DNA of 64,000 bases from NCBI GenBank assembly GCA_023388315.1, contig JAEWGM010000024.1:1-64000 (forward strand). The letters are read 5' to 3'. This document shows positions 45,914 through 55,960 of the stretch, piece after piece. Position numbers and translations under genes: made by a program. Each line of letters opens with the position of its first letter. The first letter of the stretch is position 1. The notes under the pieces are model-generated. The model was given only the letters and a program-made list of their open reading frames with translations. It was not told the DNA's origin and did not search any database. Source of the stretch: Bacteroidota bacterium (lineage in GTDB: Bacteria; Bacteroidota; Bacteroidia; Bacteroidales; Dysgonomonadaceae).

Positions 45914-46651
45914 ATGGAAATAAACACGCACACATACAATCCCCACGTCTCTGTGGATTGTGTAGTTTTTGGATTTGATGGTGAAAAATTGAAGATATTA
46001 CTTATCGAGCGCACCATTGATGAGCAAAACTTTAGTGATAAGAAATTGCCCGGAAGCATAATTTTCGAAGATGAGGATTTGGATGAAGCGGCGACACGTA
46101 TTTTAAATGAATTAACGGGATTGAAGAATATTTATCTCCGTCAATTCCATTGCTTTGGAAGTCCTAGCCGAACAAAAAGTGAGCGAGATAGAAACTGGCT
46201 GGAAAAGCTCACAAAGATGAAAATTGGGCGGATAGTAACGGTTGGTTATGTAGCGCTGATAAAAATTAGTAGGAAGATTATCTTTGAGTCGGAAAATACT
46301 ACCGCCAAATGGTACGACATAAGTTCATTGAAATCTTTTCAATTGGCTTTCGATCATAATGAAATAGCTGATAGTGCCTTGGAACACATCCGCTACAAAG
46401 TGAAGCTCGACCCCGCTATGTTGTTTGAATTGTTGCCGCAAAAATTTACGATGACTCAACTTCGCAACCTCCACGATACTATATTGGGAACGACTTCCGA
46501 TGTGAGGAATTTTAAGAAAAAAATAATGCAAATTGAAGGGCTGGAACAGCTGGACGAGGTACAAAAGGATGTTCCATACAGAGCCCCGCGACTTTATAGA
46601 TTTGACAAAAAAGTACACAAAAAAAGTAAACGAAACAATATTAAGAACTAA
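45914..46651 (+). CDS. NrtR-type transcriptional regulator with degenerate Nudix domain
   Basis: The 245-residue protein has an N-terminal Nudix-like domain (VDCVVFGFDGEKLKILLIER) and a C-terminal winged helix (PQKFTMTQLRNLHDTILG, about 175-195). The Nudix box region reads GSIIFEDEDLDEAATRILNE, lacking the REUxEE catalytic core, so hydrolysis is not expected. In other Bacteroidetes relatives of this family control arabinose or xylose genes. Its place directly before GH31 to xylE makes it the likely pentose-responsive regulator of this unit. Confidence 0.88.
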   Translation: MEINTHTYNPHVSVDCVVFGFDGEKLKILLIERTIDEQNFSDKKLPGSIIFEDEDLDEAATRILNELTGLKNIYLRQFHCFGSPSRTKSERDRNWLEKLTKMKIGRIVTVGYVALIKISRKIIFESENTTAKWYDISSLKSFQLAFDHNEIADSALEHIRYKVKLDPAMLFELLPQKFTMTQLRNLHDTILGTTSDVRNFKKKIMQIEGLEQLDEVQKDVPYRAPRLYRFDKKVHKKSKRNNIKN

Positions 46652-46655
46652 CATT

Positions 46656-49523
46656 ATGCTACGCATTTTTTATTCAACAATAGCACTTCTTCTTGTGTTT
46701 TTGGCAGGATGCTCGCCATCCGTATTTAAAACAACCAAGAATGGCGTTATAGTTTCAATCAAGGAAAACGACTCCACACCGGCACATAAAATCAAGTTGC
46801 AGGTTGTGAACGACCAAATTATTCGTGTGGCAGCCACAGCCAACAGCGATTTTTCAACTGAAAAAAGCTTGGTCATCGTTCCCGATTTGTCCTTTTCGGA
46901 TAAATTTAGTGTAAATGAAGATGGCACGTTTGTGGTTTTATCCACCGACTCAATACAGGCAAAAGTAAATAAAGAAACCGGAGAGCTGGCATTCTTCCGC
47001 ATAGATGGAACTCCCATTCTTCAGGAAAATGCGGGTGGAGGAAAATTATTCTCACCCATTGAAGCGGAAGGAACCAAAGGTTACACGCTTCGGCAAGTTT
47101 TTGAGTCGCCCGCCGATGAAGCGTTTTACGGTTTAGGGCAGCATCAGGCAGACGACTTCAACTACAAAGGTAAAAATGAATCGCTTTACCAGTACAACAC
47201 CAAAGTTTCGGTGCCCTTTGTTGTTTCCAATAAAAATTACGGGATTTTATGGGATAATTACTCGCTGAGCAAGTTTGGCGATAGTCGTGATTATCAACAA
47301 CTGGATCAGTTTAAACTCTATGATGCGGAAGGAAAAGAAGGAGGGCTCACTGCCACTTACATTCGAAAAGAAAATCCCACGGAAACGATTGTGAGAACCG
47401 AATCCACACTTAATTACGAGTTTTTATCCGATATCAAAAATCTGCCGCAAGGCTTCGATCTGAATAATTCAACTGTTGTTTGGAATGGAGAAATAGAATC
47501 GCCGGAAAGCGGAACATATCACTTCTATTTGCATTATGCCGGATATGTGAAAGTCTATTTCAATAATGAACTGACGGTTAAAGAGCGCTGGCGCACGGCC
47601 TGGAATCCGAACTATTATAAATTTACCGTTGATTTAAAAGCGGGTGAAAGAACACCCCTACGCGTAGAGTGGGAGCCGGATGGAGGAACTTCGTATATCG
47701 CGCTGAAGGCACTAAGTCCTGTTCCGCGAGAAGAACAAAGCAAACTGTCGATATGGAGTGAAATGGGCAACGAGATTGATTATTACTTTGTTGCCGGCTC
47801 TAATATGGATGATGTGATTAGCGGTTACCGAACGCTAACCGGAAAATCGCAAGTGATGCCCAAATGGGCGATGGGTTTTTGGCAAAGTAGAGAGCGTTAC
47901 AAAACGCAACACGAACTGTTAGAAAACCTGCAGGAGTTTCGTAAACGCCAAATCCCCATAGATAATATCGTTCAGGATTGGTCGTATTGGCCTGTAGACG
48001 CGTGGGGAAGCCACGATTTTGATGAAGAACGTTTTCCCGATCCTAAAGGCATGGTTGACTCTGTGCACGCGCTGAACGCCAAAATCATGATTTCGGTTTG
48101 GCCGAAGTTTTATATTACGACCGAGCATTACAAAGAGTTCGACCGGAATGGATGGATGTATCAGCAGGCAGTGAAAGACAGTATTCGCGACTGGATTTAT
48201 CCCGGTTATATCGGTTCGTTCTACGACGCCTACGCCGAAGGCGCGCAAAAACTCTTCTGGCAGCAGATGGAAAATAAACTCTATCCGCATGGATTTGATG
48301 CGTGGTGGATGGATGCCTCCGAACCAAACGTACAAGACAACACCAACATCGAGTACCGAAAAATGCTTTGCGGCCCAACAGCGCTTGGTCCGTCTACCAA
48401 GTATTTCAACGCGTATGCGCTCGAAAATGCCAAAGCTATTTATCAGGGACAGCGTGGTGTAGACCCAAACAGGAGAGTTTTTCTATTAACCCGCTCCGGT
48501 TTTTCAGGAATACAGCGATACTCAACAGCCGTGTGGAGCGGTGATATTGGCACTCGCTGGGAAGACATGAAGGCGCAAATATCCGCCGGTTTAAATTTTG
48601 CTCTTTCCGGAATTCCATATTGGACAATGGATATCGGAGGGTTTTGTGTGGAGAGAAGATACGAAGAGGCGCAACGCATTTTCGACCGCTCCGGTATAGA
48701 AAACGAAGATTTAAAAGAGTGGCGGGAATTGAATGCCCGTTGGTCGCAATTCGCTGCCTTTGTACCTCTTTTCCGTTCGCACGGTCAGTTCCCGCTTCGG
48801 GAAGTATTCAATATTGCTCCCGAAAATCATCCCGCTTATCAAACCATCGTTTACTACAACAAGCTGCGTTACAGAATGATGCCCTATATTTATTCCATGG
48901 CGGGTATGACTTATCTGAACGATTATACCATTATGCGCGCTTTGGTAATGGATTTTGGTAACGACACCAAGGTTAACAATATCGGTGATCAATACATGTT
49001 CGGCAATTCCCTGATGGTATGTCCGGTTTATGAATACAAATCCACTCAAAGAGATGTATATTTCCCGAATACAACCGATTGGTACGACTTTTATACCGGT
49101 AAATCCATTCAGGGAGGACAAACTCTGCAAGTAGACGCGCCTTATTCCCGCATTCCTCTATTCGTTCCTGCCGGCACCATTCTGCCTTTTGGCCCCGAAA
49201 TTCAATTCACCGATGAGAAAGAGCCTGAAAATGTCACCCTTTATGTGTATGGCGGTAAAAATGGGAAATTCACCTTGTACGAAGACGAAGGGGTAAATTA
49301 TAATTACGAAGAAGGGGCATTTTCAACCATCGACTTTGTGTATGACGACACAGCAAAAACGCTGACTATTGATACGAGAAAAGGCATGTTTAACGGCATG
49401 TTGAATAACAGAACGTTTAATGTGGTTTTTGTAGATAAAACATCAGTTAAAGAATTCAATCCGGACGTGGAGGGCATTGTTGTTTCCTATTCCGGTGAAA
49501 AGCAAACCGTAAGCCTCAAATAA
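46656..49523 (+). CDS. GH31 alpha-xylosidase with PA14 domain
   Basis: From the ATG at 46656 (4 bp after the regulator) the 955-residue lipoprotein (LAGC) has an N-terminal beta domain with a PA14 insertion (about 270-360: WNGEIESPESGTYHFYLHYA) and a GH31 barrel with nucleophile Asp553 in WWMDASEP and acid/base Asp630 in WSGDIGTRWE. The PA14 insert is typical of xyloglucan-active alpha-xylosidases such as Xyl31A of Cellvibrio. It would remove terminal alpha-1,6-xylose from xyloglucan oligosaccharides. The earlier in-frame ATG at 46533 lies within the regulator gene and is rejected. Confidence 0.91.
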   Translation: MLRIFYSTIALLLVFLAGCSPSVFKTTKNGVIVSIKENDSTPAHKIKLQVVNDQIIRVAATANSDFSTEKSLVIVPDLSFSDKFSVNEDGTFVVLSTDSIQAKVNKETGELAFFRIDGTPILQENAGGGKLFSPIEAEGTKGYTLRQVFESPADEAFYGLGQHQADDFNYKGKNESLYQYNTKVSVPFVVSNKNYGILWDNYSLSKFGDSRDYQQLDQFKLYDAEGKEGGLTATYIRKENPTETIVRTESTLNYEFLSDIKNLPQGFDLNNSTVVWNGEIESPESGTYHFYLHYAGYVKVYFNNELTVKERWRTAWNPNYYKFTVDLKAGERTPLRVEWEPDGGTSYIALKALSPVPREEQSKLSIWSEMGNEIDYYFVAGSNMDDVISGYRTLTGKSQVMPKWAMGFWQSRERYKTQHELLENLQEFRKRQIPIDNIVQDWSYWPVDAWGSHDFDEERFPDPKGMVDSVHALNAKIMISVWPKFYITTEHYKEFDRNGWMYQQAVKDSIRDWIYPGYIGSFYDAYAEGAQKLFWQQMENKLYPHGFDAWWMDASEPNVQDNTNIEYRKMLCGPTALGPSTKYFNAYALENAKAIYQGQRGVDPNRRVFLLTRSGFSGIQRYSTAVWSGDIGTRWEDMKAQISAGLNFALSGIPYWTMDIGGFCVERRYEEAQRIFDRSGIENEDLKEWRELNARWSQFAAFVPLFRSHGQFPLREVFNIAPENHPAYQTIVYYNKLRYRMMPYIYSMAGMTYLNDYTIMRALVMDFGNDTKVNNIGDQYMFGNSLMVCPVYEYKSTQRDVYFPNTTDWYDFYTGKSIQGGQTLQVDAPYSRIPLFVPAGTILPFGPEIQFTDEKEPENVTLYVYGGKNGKFTLYEDEGVNYNYEEGAFSTIDFVYDDTAKTLTIDTRKGMFNGMLNNRTFNVVFVDKTSVKEFNPDVEGIVVSYSGEKQTVSLK

Positions 49524-52024
49524 TGAAACGAAATTTTTCATTTCTTCTGTTCGCTGCTATAATTGTTTTGCATTCTTGTACCGCGAAATCGCCTCGGGTA
49601 GTGAGCGACTTCAACCAGGGCTGGGCTTTCCACTTGGGCGATGTGGCTGAAGGGCATTCTACACACTACAACGAATCCCATTGGCAAAGCGTTACACTGC
49701 CTCATGATTGGGCGATTGAAGGAGATTTTAGCGCCGATAATCCATCGGGAAGCAATGGCGGAGCCCTTCCCGGAGGAATAGGATGGTATCGGAAGACTTT
49801 TCGACTGGATGAAAATCAGAAAAATAAAAAAGTGTTTATCGATTTCGACGGTGTTTACATGAATTCCGATGTGTGGATAAACGGAAATCATTTGGGTCAT
49901 CGCCCTTACGGCTATATCTCGTTTCGATACGATTTGACTCCTTATTTGGATTTTGATGGTGAAAACCACATTGCCGTACGTGTAGATAACAGCCTGCAAC
50001 CCAACTCGCGCTGGTATTCCGGTTGTGGTATTTACCGAAATGTACGGCTCACTGCAGTTAACCCCGTTTACGTAGATTTGTGGGGAACGTATGTTGTTAC
50101 GCCCGAAATTGAGGAAGATAAAGCCAAGGTTGTAGTAAAAACTACCGTCCAGAACGAAACTTCCGAAAATAAGAACGTTGTGGTGAAAACTCAGATTGTC
50201 GACAGCTCCGGAAAGTTAATCAGTACAAACTCATCCAATCTGCATCTTTCGTTGCGTACTTCGGGTGAAATAGAGCAAGATATCGATTTACCAAATCCGA
50301 TTTTATGGACAATTGAAAATCCTTATCTGTATCGTGTAGTGACGAAACTTTACGAAGGAAAAAACCAAATCGATGAATACACAACTCCACTTGGAGTGAG
50401 AAGTTTTTCCTTCGATGCAGAAAAAGGCTTCATACTCAACGGAGAACAAACTAAAATAAAAGGGGTTTGCATGCATCACGACTTGGGCTGCCTGGGTTCT
50501 GCAGTAAATAAAAGAGCTATTGAGCGGCAGTTGCAGATTTTAAAAGAAATGGGAGTAAACGGTATTCGTACCGCGCACAATCCTCCTGCTCCGGAGCTTT
50601 TGCAATTATGCGATAGCATGGGATTTATTGTTCAGAATGAGACTTTCGATATGTGGCGCAAAAAAAAGACCACCTACGATTATTCCCTATACTTTAACGA
50701 ATGGCACGAGCGCGACTTAACCGATCATATTCTTCGCGACAGAAATCATCCATCGGTTTTCATGTGGAGCGTGGGCAACGAAGTGCTGGAGCAATGGACG
50801 CATGCCGATGCGGATACGCTGGATATTGAACAAGCCAATTTGCTATTGAACTTAAAGCGCGATCCCACTGCTTTGCAGTCCCAAAGCTCGGAGATGAGCG
50901 TCAACGCATTATTGACCAAAAAATTGGTTGACATAGTAAAATCGTTGGATTCTACTCGTCCGGTTATCTCCGGCAATAACGAACCCAATCCTTACAACCA
51001 TTTATTCCAATCAGGTGCAATGGATATTATCGGATTCAACTATCATGAATACGAATATGACAATGTTCCCGAGAACTTTCCCGGAAAGCCATTCCTCGCT
51101 TCGGAAACCACCTCGGCTCTCATGACAAGAGGTTACTACAGAATGCCCAGTGACTCTATGTTTATTTGGCCTACCCGATGGGATATTCCGTTTTATGACT
51201 CTTCTTATTCCTGTTCTTCCTACGATAATTGCCATGTTCCCTGGGGTTCAACCCATGAACTGGTTTGGAATAAAGTTAAAAACACCGATTTTATTAGTGG
51301 AATGTATATTTGGACTGGTTTCGACTATATAGGCGAACCAACTCCATTCAGTTTTCCTGCCAGAAGCTCATACTTTGGGATTGTGGATTTAGCCGGATTT
51401 CCAAAAGATGTTTATTACATGTACCAGTCAGAATGGACAAATAAGGATGTACTGCATGTTTTCCCTCATTGGAATTGGGCGGCAGGAGATGAGGTGGATA
51501 TTTGGGCCTATTACAACAACGCCGATGAAGTGGAGCTCTTTTTAAACGGGGTTTCTCAAGGAACTAAAAAGAAAGAGAATAATAAACTGCACGTGTCTTG
51601 GAGATTGACTTTCGAGCCCGGCACCCTAAAAGCCGTCTCCAGAAAAAATGGAAAAGAAGTGTTATCGCGAGAAATAAAAACTGCCGGAGAACCCCATAGA
51701 ATAAGACTAACAGCCGACAGAGAGGTTATTGCTGCCAACGGAAAAGATTTAAGTTTCATAACGGTAGAGGTCCTTGATAAAGAAGGGAATGTCTGCCCGA
51801 ATGCGGATAATTTAATTCATTTCAATATAAATAATAATGGCATTATTGCCGGTGTAGATAATGGAAGCCCCACAAGCATGGAACGCTTTAAGGACAATAA
51901 ACGCAAGGCGTTTTATGGAAAGTGTTTGATTGTTATACAGTCTGAAAAAACGAAAGGGAATATAAAACTTACCGCGTCTTCCGAAAAGCTGGAAAATGCG
52001 GAAATAGAAATAATAGCCAAATGA
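49523..52024 (+). CDS. GH2 beta-galactosidase-type lipoprotein
   Basis: An 833-residue lipoprotein (LHSC) with the GH2 order: sugar-binding jelly roll (about 25-190, TLPHDWAIEGDFS, GGIGWYRKTF), Ig domain (about 195-295), TIM barrel (about 300-600) and C-terminal DUF4982-type and Ig domains. Acid/base is Glu420 in WSVGNEVLEQW and nucleophile Glu528 in LASETTSAL. In a xyloglucan setting it would remove beta-1,2-galactose from side chains. Its ATG shares one base with the GH31 stop (TAATG), implying translational coupling. Confidence 0.9.
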   Translation: MKRNFSFLLFAAIIVLHSCTAKSPRVVSDFNQGWAFHLGDVAEGHSTHYNESHWQSVTLPHDWAIEGDFSADNPSGSNGGALPGGIGWYRKTFRLDENQKNKKVFIDFDGVYMNSDVWINGNHLGHRPYGYISFRYDLTPYLDFDGENHIAVRVDNSLQPNSRWYSGCGIYRNVRLTAVNPVYVDLWGTYVVTPEIEEDKAKVVVKTTVQNETSENKNVVVKTQIVDSSGKLISTNSSNLHLSLRTSGEIEQDIDLPNPILWTIENPYLYRVVTKLYEGKNQIDEYTTPLGVRSFSFDAEKGFILNGEQTKIKGVCMHHDLGCLGSAVNKRAIERQLQILKEMGVNGIRTAHNPPAPELLQLCDSMGFIVQNETFDMWRKKKTTYDYSLYFNEWHERDLTDHILRDRNHPSVFMWSVGNEVLEQWTHADADTLDIEQANLLLNLKRDPTALQSQSSEMSVNALLTKKLVDIVKSLDSTRPVISGNNEPNPYNHLFQSGAMDIIGFNYHEYEYDNVPENFPGKPFLASETTSALMTRGYYRMPSDSMFIWPTRWDIPFYDSSYSCSSYDNCHVPWGSTHELVWNKVKNTDFISGMYIWTGFDYIGEPTPFSFPARSSYFGIVDLAGFPKDVYYMYQSEWTNKDVLHVFPHWNWAAGDEVDIWAYYNNADEVELFLNGVSQGTKKKENNKLHVSWRLTFEPGTLKAVSRKNGKEVLSREIKTAGEPHRIRLTADREVIAANGKDLSFITVEVLDKEGNVCPNADNLIHFNINNNGIIAGVDNGSPTSMERFKDNKRKAFYGKCLIVIQSEKTKGNIKLTASSEKLENAEIEIIAK

Positions 52025-53154
52025 TAATGAGATATTTAATCCTATTTTTGTTTTCAGTTTACTGTTTATTCTTTGGAAGTTGTGGTGCAGTAAAAAAAAA
52101 TCACGAGCTAACATTGAAAGATGCCCTTAACGGAGTGTTTTTTGTGGGAACCGCATTAAATACACCGCAAATTTTAGGTGCAGATACAGCTTCCATTCGA
52201 ATAATAGAAACCCACTTTAATTCAATCACCGCGGAAAATGTCATGAAAAGTGAGGTTATTCATCCTAAGGAGTCGGAGTATAATTTTGACCTGTCTGATA
52301 AATTTGTGGAGTTCGGTGAAAAAAACAACATGAAAATAATCGGACACACATTAATCTGGCACTCACAGCTATCCCCTTGGTTTTGCGTGGACGAAAACGG
52401 CAACAATGTTTCTGCCCAAATATTGAAAGAAAGAATGAAAGGTCACATTCAAACCATTGTTGGCCGTTATAAAGGGCGTATAAAAGGCTGGGATGTGGTG
52501 AACGAAGCCATTGAAGATGATGGCTCATGGAGAAAAAGCAAATTCTATGAAATATTGGGTGAGGATTTTATGCGCTTGGCTTTTGAATATGCACACGAAG
52601 CCGATCCGGAAGCGGAACTTTATTACAACGATTACTCCATGGCAAATCCCACTAAACGTCAGGGGGTTGTCAACATGGTGAAAGCGCTTAAGGAAAAAGG
52701 AGTGAGAATTGATGGAATAGGCATACAAGCACATTTAAATATGGATTATCCTGCCATAGACGAATTTGAAAAAAGCATCATTGCCTTCGCGAATTTAGGT
52801 GTAAAAGTAATGATTACAGAGTTGGATTTAAGCGTTTTGCCTTCTCCCAGACACGATGTAGGAGCCAATCTTGCTGAAAATTATGAATACCAAAAAGAGA
52901 TGAATCCTTATGCAGACGGCTTGCCGGAAGAAATCCATCAAAAGCAGTTAAAACGCTACATGGATTTTTTCAACTTGTTTCTCAAACACAAAGACAAAAT
53001 CGATAGGGTTACTTTGTGGGGAGTAAGCGATGCACATTCCTGGAAAAACAATTGGCCGGTGAGGCAGCGTGTCGATTATCCCTTATTATTCGACAGAAAC
53101 AACAACAAAAAGCCGGTAGTAGAAATGATAATAAGAGAAGCTACCCAAAAATGA
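52021..53154 (+). CDS. GH10 endo-1,4-beta-xylanase lipoprotein
   Basis: The 377-residue lipoprotein (FGSC) is a single GH10 barrel: VMKSEVIHPKESEYNF, GHTLIWHSQ, acid/base Glu162 in WDVVNEAIEDDG, nucleophile Glu267 in MITELDLSVL and the WGVSDAHSW end. It cleaves xylan internally. The start overlaps the GH2 stop by 4 bp (ATGA). A 145-bp gap follows before GH3. Confidence 0.95.
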   Translation: MIMRYLILFLFSVYCLFFGSCGAVKKNHELTLKDALNGVFFVGTALNTPQILGADTASIRIIETHFNSITAENVMKSEVIHPKESEYNFDLSDKFVEFGEKNNMKIIGHTLIWHSQLSPWFCVDENGNNVSAQILKERMKGHIQTIVGRYKGRIKGWDVVNEAIEDDGSWRKSKFYEILGEDFMRLAFEYAHEADPEAELYYNDYSMANPTKRQGVVNMVKALKEKGVRIDGIGIQAHLNMDYPAIDEFEKSIIAFANLGVKVMITELDLSVLPSPRHDVGANLAENYEYQKEMNPYADGLPEEIHQKQLKRYMDFFNLFLKHKDKIDRVTLWGVSDAHSWKNNWPVRQRVDYPLLFDRNNNKKPVVEMIIREATQK

Positions 53155-53299
53155 GTTAGCCCTAATGAGTTCATCCCCAACAATCAACAACTCGCGTAGA
53201 TCTCCTTCAGAGGACTTAGATGTAAATAATAACCTTTGAGGTAAAATTTAATCATACACTATATAGTATAACCCTTTCTTAAAAAAAATGACCAAGTAA
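53155..53299. promoter_or_regulatory. GH10-GH3 spacer with small palindrome
   Basis: The spacer contains a perfect 10-bp palindrome ACTATATAGT at 53258-53267, 33 bp before the GH3 ATG, and an imperfect -7-like AACCTTTG upstream of it. A related ACTATATATGT lies upstream of the NrtR gene (45764-45775). It may be an internal promoter or operator; evidence is slight. Confidence 0.3.
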
Positions 53300-55948
53300 A
53301 TGAAAAAATTTTCCGTTTCACGCATGTTCCTTTTATCAATTGTAGCGTTCATTTTCTTTTCTTGCAAACAAACGCCTGATTATTTAAACACGAAGCTTTC
53401 TTTCGAGGAAAGAGTCGATGATTTGCTCTCACGGCTAACGCTGGAAGAAAAAATAAGTCTCACCCGCTACGATTCACCATCCATTGACCGGCTAGGTATT
53501 CCGGCTCACAACTGGTGGAACGAATGTCTTCACGGAGTAGCCCGCTCAGGACGCGCTACAGTTTTTCCACAAGCAATTGGTATGGCGGCAATGTGGGATA
53601 CGGAGCAAATGTATGAAATTGCCAACGCCATATCCGATGAGGCAAGAGCGAAGCACCACGATTATGCCTCCAGAGGCAAAAGAGGAATCTATCAGGGTTT
53701 AACCTTTTGGACTCCTAACATCAATATTTTCCGTGATCCGCGCTGGGGGAGAGGCATGGAAACATATGGAGAAGACCCATATTTAACGGCCGAGACAGCC
53801 ATTCCTTTCATAAAAGGCTTGCAGGGAAACGACTCAACCTACCTGAAATTGGTGGCCACATCAAAGCACTTTGCCGTTCACAGCGGTCCGGAATCGACAC
53901 GGCACTCTTTCGATGTATATCCCAATGATTACGATTTACAGGAAACCTATTTTCCACACTTCAAGAGAACTGTACAAGAAGCCGATGTGTACTCGGTTAT
54001 GTGCGCTTACCAAAGATTTCGCGGCGAACCTTGCTGTGGAGATAAATATCTGGAAGATTTACTGAGAAACAAATGGGGATTCAAGGGGTATATCGTGTCG
54101 GATTGCTGGGCAATAAAAGATTTTTACGATCCAAATGCGCATCATATTGTGAACACCTCCGCCGAAGCGGCTGTTAAAGCCGTAAAAGCGGGTACCGATC
54201 TTAATTGTGGAGACACTTATGATCCCGGATTGATGGATGCGGTAAAACAAAATCTGATAACGGAGGCAGAAATTGACGTATCGGTTAGAAGATTGCTTTT
54301 GGCCAGAATGAAATTGGGACAGTTCGATCCGGTTGCTCAAGTTAAATATGCCCAAATCCCCATTAGTGTTGTGGAAAACGAACAACATCGCTTAATTGCA
54401 TTGGTGGCAGCCAGAAAATCCATGGTTTTGTTGAAAAACGATAATAATATGTTGCCCTTTAGCAAAGATGTGAAAAAGGTAGCGGTTATTGGCCCCAACT
54501 CTAACGATCGGGAGGTTTTGCTTGGAAACTACAACGGGTATCCCTCCGAAAAAACCACCCCTTTAAGTGGAATTATCGAAAAGCTGCCTCTTGCCGAAGT
54601 AAGATACGCCCAAGGTTGCCATCTGGCGGAAAAACTTCCCAGCCTCACAGCTATTCCCATCGATTATTTCTTTACAGATAAAGACAAATCCACAAAAGGG
54701 CTGCAAGCCGAATATTTCGACAATAAGGATTTTAAAGGCAAACCCAAACATACTCGTGTTGATGAAAGCATCGATTTTGTGTGGTGGGATAAAGCACCGT
54801 TTCAAGATATGGCATATGAAGAGTTCTCCGTTCGCTGGAAAGGAGTACTTGTTCCTCCAGTCTCTGGAGAATATGCCATTGGCGCGGAAGCTTTCAGAGG
54901 TTATAAACTTTATTTAGATGGCAATTTACTTTCATCGGGGAGAGATGATCATCACTCCAGAAAACAATACGAATATGTCCACCTTGAAGCGGAAAAGGCA
55001 TATGAAATCGTGATGGAGTTTTTCCAAGACCATACCGAATACTCCCATGCACATTTGTTGTGGGAAATTCCCAATGAAAATTTAAAACAAGAAGCCATAG
55101 ATTTGGCAAAAGAATCGGATTTGGTTGTGCTTTGTATGGGATTGAGCCCACTGCTGGAAGGCGAAGAAATGCCTGTGAAAGTGGATGGGTTTCAAGGTGG
55201 AGACCGTCTACATATCAACCTGCCAAAAACTCAGACCGATTTAATCCGAGAAATTCAGCGTTTAGGTAAACCCACGGTTCTGGTTCTTCTCAACGGCAGC
55301 GCGCTCGCTTTCAATTGGGAAGCTGAAAACATTCCGGCCATTATCGAAGCATGGTATCCGGGCCAGGCAGGGGGAACAGCAATTGCCGATGTTATTTTTG
55401 GAGATTACAATCCGGCAGGGCGTCTTCCGGTTACTTTCTACAAAGATGTAAATCAGATTCCCGCTTTCGACAATTACGATATGAAAGGCAAAACATATCG
55501 GTATTTTTCGGGAGAGCCCTTGTACGAGTTTGGGTATGGATTAAGTTATACCAGTTTTCAATATACTTGGAATGAAATTCCCGAAAAAGTTGAAAACGGA
55601 AAGGATATTTCAGTTTCTGTTGATGTAACAAATACCGGAGAAATTGACGGAGATGAAGTAGTTCAACTCTACGTTTCGCTGCCCGACAGCAAATTACAGA
55701 AACCTATTCGAGCTTTGCAGGGATTCAAACGAATACACTTGAAAAAAGGAGAAACACAAACAGTGGAATTTGTTTTGAAACCTCATCAATTTGCTGCGAG
55801 AAACAATGAAAATATTCCCGTAGTTGAAGCAGGGAATGTGCTGTTATCCATCGGTGGTAAACAACCCGACGCTAACGCCATAAAGTCCGCAAAAGTTGTA
55901 CAGGCCACTGTGGAAACAATCGGGGATAAATATTATGTAAGTGAATAA
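53300..55948 (+). CDS. GH3 beta-xylosidase/glucosidase lipoprotein with PA14 insert
   Basis: An 882-residue lipoprotein (FFSC) with the GH3 (beta/alpha)8 domain (about 30-370; nucleophile Asp268 in GYIVSDCWAI), the second alpha/beta domain interrupted by a PA14 domain (about 470-590; LQAEYFDNKDFKGKP, VRWKGVLVPPVSGEYAIG) and a C-terminal fibronectin III-like domain (about 760-870). NEALHG-like WWNECLHGVARSG and the FPQAIGMAAMWD motif are those of beta-xylosidase-type GH3 enzymes. It likely finishes xylo-oligosaccharides to xylose; beta-glucosidase activity on xyloglucan products is an alternative. Confidence 0.9.
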   Translation: MKKFSVSRMFLLSIVAFIFFSCKQTPDYLNTKLSFEERVDDLLSRLTLEEKISLTRYDSPSIDRLGIPAHNWWNECLHGVARSGRATVFPQAIGMAAMWDTEQMYEIANAISDEARAKHHDYASRGKRGIYQGLTFWTPNINIFRDPRWGRGMETYGEDPYLTAETAIPFIKGLQGNDSTYLKLVATSKHFAVHSGPESTRHSFDVYPNDYDLQETYFPHFKRTVQEADVYSVMCAYQRFRGEPCCGDKYLEDLLRNKWGFKGYIVSDCWAIKDFYDPNAHHIVNTSAEAAVKAVKAGTDLNCGDTYDPGLMDAVKQNLITEAEIDVSVRRLLLARMKLGQFDPVAQVKYAQIPISVVENEQHRLIALVAARKSMVLLKNDNNMLPFSKDVKKVAVIGPNSNDREVLLGNYNGYPSEKTTPLSGIIEKLPLAEVRYAQGCHLAEKLPSLTAIPIDYFFTDKDKSTKGLQAEYFDNKDFKGKPKHTRVDESIDFVWWDKAPFQDMAYEEFSVRWKGVLVPPVSGEYAIGAEAFRGYKLYLDGNLLSSGRDDHHSRKQYEYVHLEAEKAYEIVMEFFQDHTEYSHAHLLWEIPNENLKQEAIDLAKESDLVVLCMGLSPLLEGEEMPVKVDGFQGGDRLHINLPKTQTDLIREIQRLGKPTVLVLLNGSALAFNWEAENIPAIIEAWYPGQAGGTAIADVIFGDYNPAGRLPVTFYKDVNQIPAFDNYDMKGKTYRYFSGEPLYEFGYGLSYTSFQYTWNEIPEKVENGKDISVSVDVTNTGEIDGDEVVQLYVSLPDSKLQKPIRALQGFKRIHLKKGETQTVEFVLKPHQFAARNNENIPVVEAGNVLLSIGGKQPDANAIKSAKVVQATVETIGDKYYVSE

Positions 55949-55960
55949 AAAAAGGATGTT

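Noticed and set aside
53155..53299. Riboswitch in the GH10-GH3 spacer
   Set aside because: No extended conserved stem set is visible; only one 10-bp palindrome.
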